DNA of 5,441 nt from JAEYFP01 sp964566545 (GCA_964566545.1 CAZMIX010000088.1:1-5441), one strand, 5' to 3'. Shown: positions 1 through 5,004, numbered from the stretch's first letter. Made by a program: numbers and translations. The notes: generated by a model not told the origin, from the sequence alone.

Positions 1-50
1 GCTCCCGCTCCGTGATAGGCAGTCTCGTTTAATACAAACCTGTTTGCCAT
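1..50 (-). CDS. fucO: Iron-containing alcohol dehydrogenase, lactaldehyde reductase (FucO)-like, N-terminal fragment
   Basis: Only the first 16 codons are inside the window; the gene runs off the left edge. They read MANRFVLNETAYHGAG, which closely resembles the start of E. coli FucO (MANRMILNETAWFGRG, from memory) and of clostridial proteins annotated as lactaldehyde reductase. That family is cytosolic, uses Fe2+ and NAD(H), and interconverts lactaldehyde and 1,2-propanediol during fucose or rhamnose fermentation; related enzymes reduce other short aldehydes. The ATG is supported by AAAGGAGA eight bases upstream and by a strong promoter at 142-170. The nucleotide-binding and iron-binding motifs lie outside the window, so substrate and even subfamily are inferred from the N-terminus alone. 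The gene appears to be transcribed on its own, because a terminator separates it from the transporter upstream. Confidence 0.72.
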   Translation of the reverse strand, partial: MANRFVLNETAYHGAG

Positions 51-141
51 GTCGCTATTCTCCTTTTCTTTACCTGTTGCTGGATTCCGTTTTTAATTCA
101 TCTGTTTAATTTATCCGTTACATGAGTGAAATATACAATAT

Positions 142-170
142 ATTATATCCCATCCTTCCATTTCTTTCAA
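142..170 (-). promoter_or_regulatory. Sigma-A-type promoter of the FucO-like gene
   Basis: On the minus strand, TTGAAA (165-170) and TATAAT (142-147) are separated by exactly 17 bp, close to the vegetative sigma-factor consensus. Transcription would start near 135 and leave an AT-rich leader of about 85 nt before the ATG at 50. I see no clear attenuator or riboswitch in that leader. Confidence 0.75.
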
Positions 171-180
171 TGAATGTTTC

Positions 181-215
181 CATGCGCCACTGCCTGCGCC
201 ACTGCCTGGCGCATG
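181..215. repeat. 12-bp tandem duplication inside an inverted repeat upstream of the FucO-like promoter
   Basis: TGCGCCACTGCC occurs twice in perfect tandem (183-194 and 195-206). It is followed by GGCGCATG (208-215), which is the exact reverse complement of CATGCGCC at 181-188. Either copy's TGCGCC can therefore pair with GGCGCA, giving a 19-nt-loop outer hairpin or a 7-nt-loop inner hairpin (195-200 with 208-213). The outer dyad is centred about 63 bp upstream of the predicted start of the FucO-like transcript, a usual place for an activator site. It may equally be a remnant of replication slippage next to the terminator. Confidence 0.6.
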
Positions 216-262
216 TTATAAAAAGCGCAAGGCCCCAATGATCAGATCCAGGCCCTGCGCTT
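216..262 (-). terminator. Rho-independent terminator of the ArsB/NhaD-type transporter gene
   Basis: On the minus strand AAGCGCAGGGCC (262-251) pairs with GGCCTUGCGCTT-type sequence (234-223) over 12 bp; all pairs are Watson-Crick except one G·U, and the loop is 16 nt. The stem runs straight into a U-tract (UUUUUAUAA, 224-216). It lies about 50 bp past the transporter stop codon. The opposite strand has an A·C mismatch in the stem, so termination is better in the minus direction. Confidence 0.8.
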
Positions 263-312
263 ATTTATTTGGTAATCAAATAATAATATTCAGTTTTAAT
301 GATAGAAAAGTC

Positions 313-1578
313 TTAGCTCCAAATCAGCCAAATCAGGACATATCCTGTAGCGACGGCCGCAAGAGTAAAAGGAACGCTGATTTTCATGAATTCCGAGGTG
401 CTCGTTTCATGGCCCTCCTTATGCAGGATGCCAAGCGCCGTAATGTTGGCCGAAGCGCCGATCGGCGTTAAATTGCCGCCAAGGGTCGCGCCGGAAAGCA
501 GTCCGAAATACAAAACGAGCGGATCGATTCCCATGAGGTTCGCGATACCGGCAGTGACAGGCAGCATCGTCGCGATATAAGGAATATTATCAATAAATGC
601 CGAGAAGAGCACGGACGCCCAAACAAGAAGCGTATACATTACGAATACGTTGTTTTGGCTGATTTTAACGAACAGCGTGCTGATCTCATCCACAACGCCC
701 GCTTCGGTAATGCCGCCGATAACGATGAACAGACCGGTCAGCAGAAGGAGCGTAAAGTAGTCGATCGACTTTGCCGTCTCAATAATAACCTTTGTACTCT
801 TGGAGCGGATCATTTCCCGCACCACGCCGATAATCATAAGACTCATACAGATCAGGCCGTTTGTGACGCCAGGCTTATTCGGGAAAAACGACGCCGCGAT
901 CAGCAGCGCTACGGTTCCTACCATGAGCACGGATGGAAAATAGTCCGTCACGACAGTTCTGTCTCCGAAATGAATCGGCTGGTTATCCTTGCGGAATACG
1001 ATCAGCAGGACAATCGTCGATACGATCGCGCTGACCTGCACGATCCAAAACATGCTCGGCCTTCCATTTAAAAAGAAGAAGTCCAAAAAGTCCAGATTTG
1101 CGTAGCCGCCCAGCATGATGGCGGTCGTATCCCCGACCAGCGTAGCCGCACCCTGTAAATTGGAAGAAACCGCAATGGCGATGATGCTCTTGACCGGGGA
1201 AATTTTCAGCTTCTTTGCGATCGTCAAAGCAACCGGGGCCACCATCAGCACCGTTGCAACGTTGTCCACGAAGGCGGAAATAATTCCGGCAAACAGCGCG
1301 AGCGCGATCGTCGACCACTTCACATTCGGCACCTTTTCAATGATGTAATCCGCCAGCAGCGCAGGCATTTTCGATTCGATGAACAGATAAACGACGCCCA
1401 TCGTTCCGGCGATCATCATGATGATGTTCCAGTCAACGGCAGACAATACCTTGTTCAGAGGCATAATGCCCAAAACCACAAAAACAGTCGCCGAAAACAG
1501 CGCAATATAAGCGCGGTACTTCGGAAAAATCAGCAGCAGGGCATAGGTAGCAATAAATAAAATCAACGCAAGTATCAT
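313..1578 (-). CDS. ArsB/NhaD-type (SLC13-like) inner-membrane ion transporter
   Basis: This 421-residue, very hydrophobic protein has about 11-12 predicted membrane segments (for example 1-20, 24-40, 50-68, 88-118, 128-150, 212-231, 273-292, 311-335, 352-370 and 398-419). It shows the two-fold repeat of the ion transporter superfamily: SAFVDNVATVLMVAP (101-115) in the first half matches SAFIDNIPYIATMLP (326-340) in the second. NLQGAATLVGD (140-150) likewise matches GATLGGNLTPIGASAN (363-378). In this family these paired hairpins form the substrate site. Members include arsenite pumps (ArsB), Na+/H+ antiporters (NhaD) and dicarboxylate carriers, so the substrate cannot be named. No arsR, arsA or arsC neighbour supports an arsenic role. 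The ATG is preceded by AAGGGGG. The gene appears monocistronic, with its own promoter at 1615-1643 and terminator at 216-262. Confidence 0.88.
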   Translation of the reverse strand: MILALILFIATYALLLIFPKYRAYIALFSATVFVVLGIMPLNKVLSAVDWNIIMMIAGTMGVVYLFIESKMPALLADYIIEKVPNVKWSTIALALFAGIISAFVDNVATVLMVAPVALTIAKKLKISPVKSIIAIAVSSNLQGAATLVGDTTAIMLGGYANLDFLDFFFLNGRPSMFWIVQVSAIVSTIVLLIVFRKDNQPIHFGDRTVVTDYFPSVLMVGTVALLIAASFFPNKPGVTNGLICMSLMIIGVVREMIRSKSTKVIIETAKSIDYFTLLLLTGLFIVIGGITEAGVVDEISTLFVKISQNNVFVMYTLLVWASVLFSAFIDNIPYIATMLPVTAGIANLMGIDPLVLYFGLLSGATLGGNLTPIGASANITALGILHKEGHETSTSEFMKISVPFTLAAVATGYVLIWLIWS

Positions 1579-1614
1579 ATTCGGTTTCCCCCTTTAAATA
1601 GTCATTATTCTACA

Positions 1615-1643
1615 ATAATATCTATTTTTTTCTGGAAAGTAAA
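1615..1643 (-). promoter_or_regulatory. Candidate promoter of the transporter gene
   Basis: On the minus strand, TTTACT (1638-1643) and TATTAT (1615-1620) are spaced by 17 bp, matching 4 and 5 of 6 consensus positions. The predicted start near 1608 gives a short leader of about 30 nt. The site lies in an AT-rich gap just after the small upstream gene's stop codon. Confidence 0.5.
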
Positions 1644-1672
1644 GGGGTTTGAGACATAATGTTAAAATTGTG

Positions 1673-1885
1673 CTAATTTTTTTTATTTTTTTCGCTTTTG
1701 TAATCTTCTCTCGCCCAACTGGGCGCGTTGATCGGGCCAGCCTTCTCATTCCCGCTCTTTGCTGCGCCCTGGATTTCGGGCACCCTGGTCTGTTCATTTT
1801 TCGGGCGGCGCATACGCTGATCGTTCTCCGTCCCATGATTGTCCGGCTCATAGGGACTTGGCCGTCTCATTCCTGCTTTTGCCAT
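1673..1885 (-). CDS. Small basic, proline-rich protein of unknown function (70 aa, MAKAGMRRP type)
   Basis: The start codon is fixed by an almost perfect ribosome binding site, AAGGAGGTGA, ending just upstream of the ATG, so this is very probably a translated gene despite its size. The product begins MAKAGMRRPSPYEP, repeats the MRRP element at residues 6-9 and 25-28, and has a VPEIQG segment (35-40) followed by an AKSGNEKAGPI stretch (42-52) and a Lys/Asn-rich tail (63-70). It is highly charged with excess Lys/Arg, has no hydrophobic segment and is probably unstructured. I recall short proteins with this N-terminus and a VPEIQG motif in Clostridia annotated only as hypothetical, but cannot verify this here. 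A DNA- or RNA-binding role or a spore-core role would fit the composition but is speculation. The last eight codons lie in an A-rich stretch on this strand, so the C-terminus may be longer than in relatives. The gene diverges from the WYL regulator. Confidence 0.68.
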   Translation of the reverse strand: MAKAGMRRPSPYEPDNHGTENDQRMRRPKNEQTRVPEIQGAAKSGNEKAGPINAPSWAREDYKSEKNKKN

Positions 1886-1991
1886 AACATCACCTCCTTT
1901 TTCAGTAGTTTTTGTATATCGGGCAAAACTATGCAGCGGCCGCGCAAATTTTAAATAGCAAAGCTTTTGTATTTTAAAATCTATGTCGTAT

Positions 1992-2020
1992 TTGATATAA
2001 TGTTATAATATGGTTATAAA
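1992..2020 (+). promoter_or_regulatory. Candidate distal promoter (P1) of the WYL regulator gene
   Basis: TTGATA (1992-1997) and TATAAA (2015-2020) are spaced by 17 bp, each matching 5 of 6 consensus bases. The -35 box overlaps the last T of TGTCGTATT (1984-1992), a 9-mer that recurs at 3012-3020 before the TfoX gene, suggesting a shared regulator site. Two further TATAAT-like hexamers sit inside the spacer, so the exact start is uncertain. The leader would be about 60 nt. Confidence 0.5.
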
Positions 2021-2029
2021 AAGTATCTT

Positions 2030-2059
2030 TTGACACCTGCTGATGCAAGAATTTCTAAA
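2030..2059 (+). promoter_or_regulatory. Candidate proximal promoter (P2) of the WYL regulator gene
   Basis: A perfect TTGACA (2030-2035) is followed after 18 bp by TCTAAA (2054-2059), a weaker -10 with 4 of 6 matches. Transcription would begin near 2066, leaving roughly 24 nt before the ATG at 2090, enough for the GGAGG at 2079-2083. Confidence 0.4.
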
Positions 2060-2089
2060 TAATACGAGAATTTATGACGGAGGACTCGG

Positions 2090-2998
2090 ATGAAGGTTGA
2101 GCGGTTGATTGGGATCCTTACGATCCTTTTGCAGAAAGAGAAGGTGACGACTCTGCAGCTTGCGGAGCGCTTTGAGGTTTCCAGCCGAACGATCCAGCGG
2201 GATATCGATGATTTATGCAAGGCAGGCATTCCGGTCGTTTCCATGCCGGGCTACAAAGGCGGCGTTTCGATCGCGGATGGATACCGGCTCGATAAGACCG
2301 TTCTGACCGAAGGCGAATTGCAGGCTATTCTGGCCGGTACAAGAAGCATCGACAGCATTTTAAAAACTACTCACAGTCAGACGCTGATCGAAAAATTTTC
2401 AAACGGAAAAAGCGCCGTGCTGGCCGGGCAGGACAAGATTTTGATCGATCTGGCCTCATGGCACCAAAGCAGTCTGTCCGATAAAATAGAACAGATCAAA
2501 CAGGCCATTTTTGATCAAGAGCAGATTTCCTTTGTATATAGTTCCGATAAGGGCGAGTCTTTTCGTACGGTCGAGCCTTATCTGATCCTTTTCAAATGGG
2601 CTGCCTGGTATTTGTACGGCTACGACCCTGCCAAAAATGATTATCGCCTTTTCAAGCTAAACCGCTTATGGAGTCTGCAAAGCACAGGGATTTCCTTTCG
2701 GATGCGGGAAATTCCGAAAGAGAAGCTGGATTTTGATCATTTTTTTAAGACTGAAAAGCTTAAGCTGGTTGCTGTCTTTCAAGCCGGCTCAAAATATCGC
2801 TTGATCGAAGAATATGGCCCTTCCTGCTTTACTGTCTTAGAGTCGGGCAAGCTGCTGTTTGAACGGACATTTTCTAGTTCCGAATATGCGCTGCAATGGC
2901 TTCTTGGCTTCGGCGATCAGGTCACCGTTTTAAAGCCGACCGCACTGGCAGAAAAAATCCGGGAGCAGGCAAAAAATATATTACAGGCATACGAGTAA
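2090..2998 (+). CDS. HTH/WYL-domain transcriptional regulator (YafY/DeoR-like)
   Basis: This 302-residue cytosolic regulator has the full three-part layout of the family. Residues 1-60 form a winged helix-turn-helix, with a recognition helix at SSRTIQRDIDDL (31-42) and a glycine-rich wing at GIPVVSMPGYKGGVSIADGY (46-65). Residues about 135-205 form the WYL domain, with the signature Trp-Tyr-Leu at 173-175 inside AWYLYGYDP and a basic FKLNRLWSL strand (188-196). Residues about 222-300 form the C-terminal WCX extension. In this family the WYL domain senses a ligand, sometimes a nucleic acid or nucleotide, and alters DNA binding. The ATG has GGAGG six bases upstream. The TfoX-VOC operon begins 59 bp after the stop, with a dyad in the gap that is a likely operator, so the local target is probably that operon and the regulator itself. 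The ligand and the sign of regulation cannot be read from the sequence. Confidence 0.92.
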   Translation: MKVERLIGILTILLQKEKVTTLQLAERFEVSSRTIQRDIDDLCKAGIPVVSMPGYKGGVSIADGYRLDKTVLTEGELQAILAGTRSIDSILKTTHSQTLIEKFSNGKSAVLAGQDKILIDLASWHQSSLSDKIEQIKQAIFDQEQISFVYSSDKGESFRTVEPYLILFKWAAWYLYGYDPAKNDYRLFKLNRLWSLQSTGISFRMREIPKEKLDFDHFFKTEKLKLVAVFQAGSKYRLIEEYGPSCFTVLESGKLLFERTFSSSEYALQWLLGFGDQVTVLKPTALAEKIREQAKNILQAYE

Positions 2999-3001
2999 TA
3001 G

Positions 3002-3034
3002 GACATACTGTTGTCGTATTACTGCTGCTATACT
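3002..3034 (+). promoter_or_regulatory. Extended -10 promoter with overlapping dyad (candidate WYL-regulator operator) before tfoX-VOC
   Basis: TGCTATACT (3026-3034) is an extended -10 element (TGn plus TATACT). No good -35 box lies at the proper distance. In its place is the dyad GACA (3002-3005)-N6-TGTC (3012-3015). The pentamer TACTG also occurs three times (3006, 3020 and 3031). Transcription would start near 3041, shortly before the AAGGAGG at 3044-3050. A protein bound to the dyad would cover about -39 to -26 and could either block or recruit polymerase. Assigning it to the upstream WYL regulator is inference from proximity. Confidence 0.5.
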
Positions 3035-3057
3035 GAATTCATAAAGGAGGAATCGCT

Positions 3058-3393
3058 ATGGCTTCAAGTAAGGAGTTTGTGACCTACATAGCCGGACAGC
3101 TTGCGGGCGCCGGAACGATCACCTATAAGAAAATGTTCGGGGAATATGGATTTTATTGCGACGGCAAGTTTTTTGCCTGTGTCTGTGACAATCAGTTCTT
3201 TGTAAAAATTACCGATGCCGGGCTCAAGCTTTTGCAAAACCCGGAAACGGCGCCGCCCTATGAGGGTGCGAAGCCGTACCTCCTGATCGCGGAGCTTGAT
3301 GATCAGGAGCTTCTTAAAGAGCTTGCAATCGCGACATGCGGGGCGCTGCCCGAACCAAAACCAAAAAAGAAAGGCAGGAGCAACAATGCTTAA
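3058..3393 (+). CDS. TfoX N-terminal domain protein
   Basis: The 111-residue product is a single TfoX_N domain. The family signature is seen at KKMFGEYGFYCDGKFFACV (24-42), followed by DNQFFVKI (44-51) and the PPYEGAKPYLLI segment (66-77). The C-terminus is a short basic tail, PKPKKKGR (100-107). The domain is named after the competence regulator TfoX/Sxy of Gammaproteobacteria, but stand-alone copies such as this lack the C-terminal TfoX domain and their biochemical role is unknown, so a competence role should not be assumed. The ATG has a full AAGGAGG (3044-3050) eight bases upstream. Its last codons overlap the start of the VOC gene by 8 bp, which suggests translational coupling. It probably shares one promoter (3026-3034) with that gene and may be controlled by the WYL regulator just upstream. 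Confidence 0.88.
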   Translation: MASSKEFVTYIAGQLAGAGTITYKKMFGEYGFYCDGKFFACVCDNQFFVKITDAGLKLLQNPETAPPYEGAKPYLLIAELDDQELLKELAIATCGALPEPKPKKKGRSNNA

Positions 3394-3778
3394 ACTGAAT
3401 GCAGTAGGATTATTTGTAAACGACATGGAGAAAATGGTGTCCTTTTACCGGGATGTCATGGGAATGAAAACCGATTGGGCAGGGGCTGCGAACGCCGAGT
3501 TGTATTGCGGCGAACGCTGCCTTATTATGTTTGGGCGCGCCGATTTTGAAGCAATGACCGCACGGAAATATTCTTATCCAAACGGCTTGAACGGCACTGT
3601 CGAACTGGCTTTTGATACCGACAATTTCGCACAGGTCGATGAGGAATATGAACGGGTCGTAAAAGCAGGCGCTGTTCCTGTTTTCCCTCCCACCGACGAA
3701 CCCTGGGGCCAGCGGACAAGCTATGTGGCCGATCCGGATGGAAATTTGATAGAAATATCGTCGTTTGTCAGGGGATGA
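3386..3778 (+). CDS. VOC-fold (glyoxalase/bleomycin-resistance-like) protein, probably not a canonical metalloenzyme
   Basis: The 130-residue product shows the paired beta-alpha-beta-beta-beta units of the vicinal oxygen chelate fold: LFVNDMEKMVSFYRDVMGMK (9-28) in the first half and VELAFDTDNFAQVDEEY (72-88) in the second, ending in the typical YVADPDGNLIEI (113-124). By eye alignment to E. coli glyoxalase I (ligands H5, E56, H74, E122), the equivalents are Ala6, Met48, Thr71 and Glu123. Only the last metal ligand is kept, so a binding, sequestering or drug-resistance-like role fits better than glyoxalase activity. PTDEPWGQRTSY (102-113) is typical of one VOC subgroup. I chose ATG 3386 because AGGAG lies five bases upstream and the VOC fold begins right there. 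The frame is open further upstream, but only in sequence that codes for the TfoX protein. A terminator follows at 3844-3880. Confidence 0.87.
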   Translation: MLKLNAVGLFVNDMEKMVSFYRDVMGMKTDWAGAANAELYCGERCLIMFGRADFEAMTARKYSYPNGLNGTVELAFDTDNFAQVDEEYERVVKAGAVPVFPPTDEPWGQRTSYVADPDGNLIEISSFVRG

Positions 3779-3806
3779 CGGACAACGCGCGGCTGCGCAA
3801 ATAATT

Positions 3807-3846
3807 TTATCATATAGAAAATCCTTGGGAATTTCCTGTATGATAA
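3807..3846. repeat. 40-nt imperfect palindrome joined to the terminator
   Basis: TTATCATA (3807-3814) and TATGATAA (3839-3846) are perfect inverted copies. Pairing continues inward through T·G, A-T and G-C, one A·C mismatch, and then AAAT (3819-3822) with ATTT (3831-3834), leaving the loop CCTTGGGA or slightly larger. Its right arm shares three bases with the left arm of the intrinsic terminator, so the two hairpins abut and compete only at their bases. It could be a small dispersed palindromic repeat, an mRNA 3' stabiliser, or the remnant of a second terminator. Confidence 0.6.
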
Positions 3847-3880
3847 CAAAAGGGGAAATCATAGATTTCCCCTTTTGTTA
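3844..3880. terminator. Bidirectional Rho-independent terminator between the VOC operon and the cupin gene
   Basis: A perfect 16-bp stem (3844-3859 with 3865-3880) has a 5-nt loop, and a C-G pair could close the loop to 3 nt. The GGGG/CCCC core is flanked by AAAA on one side and TTTT on the other, so both strands yield a GC stem followed by a U-run. It ends the plus-strand TfoX-VOC transcript 66 bp after its stop and the minus-strand cupin transcript 41 bp after its stop. Confidence 0.88.
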
Positions 3881-3920
3881 CATTGCTTTTTCAATTTTTC
3901 CATCCGTTCAGGACAGAGGA

Positions 3921-4343
3921 TTAACGCCCATCCCTGTCGCAGCACGGTCTCGTCTGATGCACGGCTCCTTTGGGATGACTCGGCGGCGCATAAGTGGAGG
4001 ATACCCTTAGCGGGCAGTCCCCTGTATTGATGATGTTATGCCACGTTCCCGCCGGTATAAAAATAACCTCTCCCTCGCAAACGCATTGCTGGAAATCCAT
4101 CTGGGGCTTGCAGTTCCCCATTTTTACCATCGCTTTTCCCTGCTCTATTCTGACAAACTGATCCGTATCCTTATGCATTTCCATACCGATTTCTCCGCAG
4201 GGCGGAATACACATCAATGTCATCTGCATATGGCAGCCCGTCCAAACGGTCGTACGGAAATTTTGATTTTGAGATGCCATTTTGGCAATATTTATCACAC
4301 ATGGCTTTGGCTCATGATCTGGCCGGTTGATACAACAATCCAT
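3921..4343 (-). CDS. Cysteine-rich single-domain cupin protein
   Basis: The 140-residue product is a compact cupin (double-stranded beta-helix), related to sugar-isomerase-like cupins. Cupin motif 2 is perfect: GEVIFIPAGTWHNIIN (91-106), matching G-X5-P-X-G-X2-H-X3-N. Motif 1 is modified: in EMHKDTDQFVRIEQG (55-69) the usual His-X-His...Glu ligands appear as His57, Asp59 and Gln62, with His102 from motif 2. This variant recurs in clostridial cupins known to me, so it is probably functional, though the metal and substrate are unknown. The protein holds 12 cysteines (residues 3, 4, 15, 37, 45, 49, 78, 87, 89, 110, 134, 135), unusual for a cytosolic protein of this size. No signal peptide is visible. 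The ATG has GGAGG six bases upstream. The gene lies 66 bp behind the acetyltransferase gene with no terminator between, so the two could be co-transcribed. Confidence 0.88.
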   Translation of the reverse strand: MDCCINRPDHEPKPCVINIAKMASQNQNFRTTVWTGCHMQMTLMCIPPCGEIGMEMHKDTDQFVRIEQGKAMVKMGNCKPQMDFQQCVCEGEVIFIPAGTWHNIINTGDCPLRVSSTYAPPSHPKGAVHQTRPCCDRDGR

Positions 4344-4409
4344 AAAAAACCTCCAATTTACTTTTTCATAATATGATATGTAAATCGGACAAATTTGGTT
4401 CCTTGCAAT

Positions 4410-4892
4410 TCAGGCAGGCAAACATTCTGCATCTGAGCACTTTTCAAGAAAAACCAGCGTGAAGCCAAGTGTTATCTGTTTTTCCTTAAAGCGGGAATAT
4501 CCCATCCGCTCATAAAGTCTTAAACTTGTGTCACTCGTGCTGCTTGTATAAAGTTCGTAGCGACGCTGCGGACAAAGCCGTTCCAGCTCGGACAGCAGCC
4601 GCGTGCCGATGCCTTTTCCCTGAACCTTAGGATGCACGATAAGCTTTCCGATATAAAGCGAACCGTTCTCCTCATGCCCCCGCACTGACCCGATAACCCT
4701 GCCCTTTTCATCGACCGCCTTTAAAATCAGACTGTTCTGATATTCGAGTTCAATTGCCTGAATCGTTTGCTTCAGCGGAAGCATGGAGAAATTATCAAGT
4801 ATCGTTGCTTCGCTTTGATATGCCAAATATTGAAGCACGAGAATTTCCGGCAAATCTGTCCGCTCTGCTTTTTTATATTGATAATTTTCCAT
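4410..4892 (-). CDS. GNAT-family N-acetyltransferase
   Basis: The 160-residue product is a cytosolic acetyl-CoA-dependent acetyltransferase of the GNAT fold. Motif A is clear at LIVHPKVQGKGIGTRLL (84-100), with the Q-G-K-G-I-G pyrophosphate-binding loop at 91-96. Motif B follows with SLRLYERMGYSRFKE (123-137), where Tyr127 is the usual general-acid tyrosine. The strand VIGSVRGHEENGSLYIGKL (66-84) precedes motif A as expected. The acceptor substrate cannot be predicted; relatives acetylate amines, peptides or antibiotics. I take ATG 4892 as the start because GAGGGG lies upstream at ordinary spacing and MENYQYKKAERTDL begins the fold directly. A TTG at 4916 in the same frame would add eight residues (an open extension) but lacks a comparable binding site. 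It sits between the AAA+ gene (112 bp upstream) and the cupin gene (66 bp downstream). Confidence 0.9.
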   Translation of the reverse strand: MENYQYKKAERTDLPEILVLQYLAYQSEATILDNFSMLPLKQTIQAIELEYQNSLILKAVDEKGRVIGSVRGHEENGSLYIGKLIVHPKVQGKGIGTRLLSELERLCPQRRYELYTSSTSDTSLRLYERMGYSRFKEKQITLGFTLVFLEKCSDAECLPA

Positions 4893-4962
4893 CAGATATC
4901 CCCTCTTCTTGAACAAATAAGTACCCTTTCAATACCATAACACCGGTTCTGCGGTAACATGT

Positions 4963-4997
4963 GCAAATGACAAGAATTGGTTTGTTTTTTCATTTGC
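4963..4997. repeat. 8-bp inverted repeat in the AAA+/acetyltransferase gap
   Basis: GCAAATGA (4963-4970) and TCATTTGC (4990-4997) are exact inverted copies 19 nt apart, just after the stop of the AAA+ gene. No U-run follows on the minus strand, so this is not a standard terminator. It may be a weak transcript-end hairpin or a binding site. Confidence 0.35.
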
Positions 4998-5004
4998 TGC
5001 TTTG

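Noticed and set aside
655..1071. 138-codon open frame on the plus strand
   Set aside because: It lies wholly antisense to the membrane transporter gene, has no ribosome binding site, and its His/Asp/Arg-rich composition is typical of the reverse complement of a hydrophobic coding region.
1594..1851. 85-codon minus-strand open frame overlapping the small basic protein gene
   Set aside because: It is in another frame of the small gene, lacks a comparable ribosome binding site and shows no recognisable family.
1936..1943. GCGGCCGC palindrome in the AT-rich divergent intergenic region
   Set aside because: Only 8 bp, does not extend outward and is not repeated elsewhere in the window; probably chance.
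1649..1954. 101-codon plus-strand open frame
   Set aside because: Antisense to the small gene with a well-placed AAGGAGGTGA; the translation looks like noise from a T-rich strand and has no ribosome binding site.
3296..3385. Upstream ATG at 3296 as start of the VOC protein
   Set aside because: The added 30 residues come from sequence coding for the TfoX protein and do not resemble any VOC N-terminus; AGGAG lies directly before ATG 3386, where the fold begins.
3787..3798. GCGC-GGCT-GCGC mini-hairpin after the VOC stop codon
   Set aside because: A four-base stem is too short to act as a terminator, and a much stronger terminator follows at 3844-3880.
3410..3862. 150-codon minus-strand open frame
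   Set aside because: Antisense to the VOC gene and extending into the palindrome and terminator arm; no ribosome binding site or family resemblance.
4893..4916. TTG at 4916 as the acetyltransferase start
   Set aside because: ATG 4892 has a GAGGGG at suitable distance and starts the fold directly; TTG would need a ribosome binding site that is not visible.
4963..4997. Inverted repeat as an intrinsic terminator for the AAA+ gene
   Set aside because: The 19-nt loop and absence of a following U-run on the minus strand do not fit; kept only as a low-confidence repeat.
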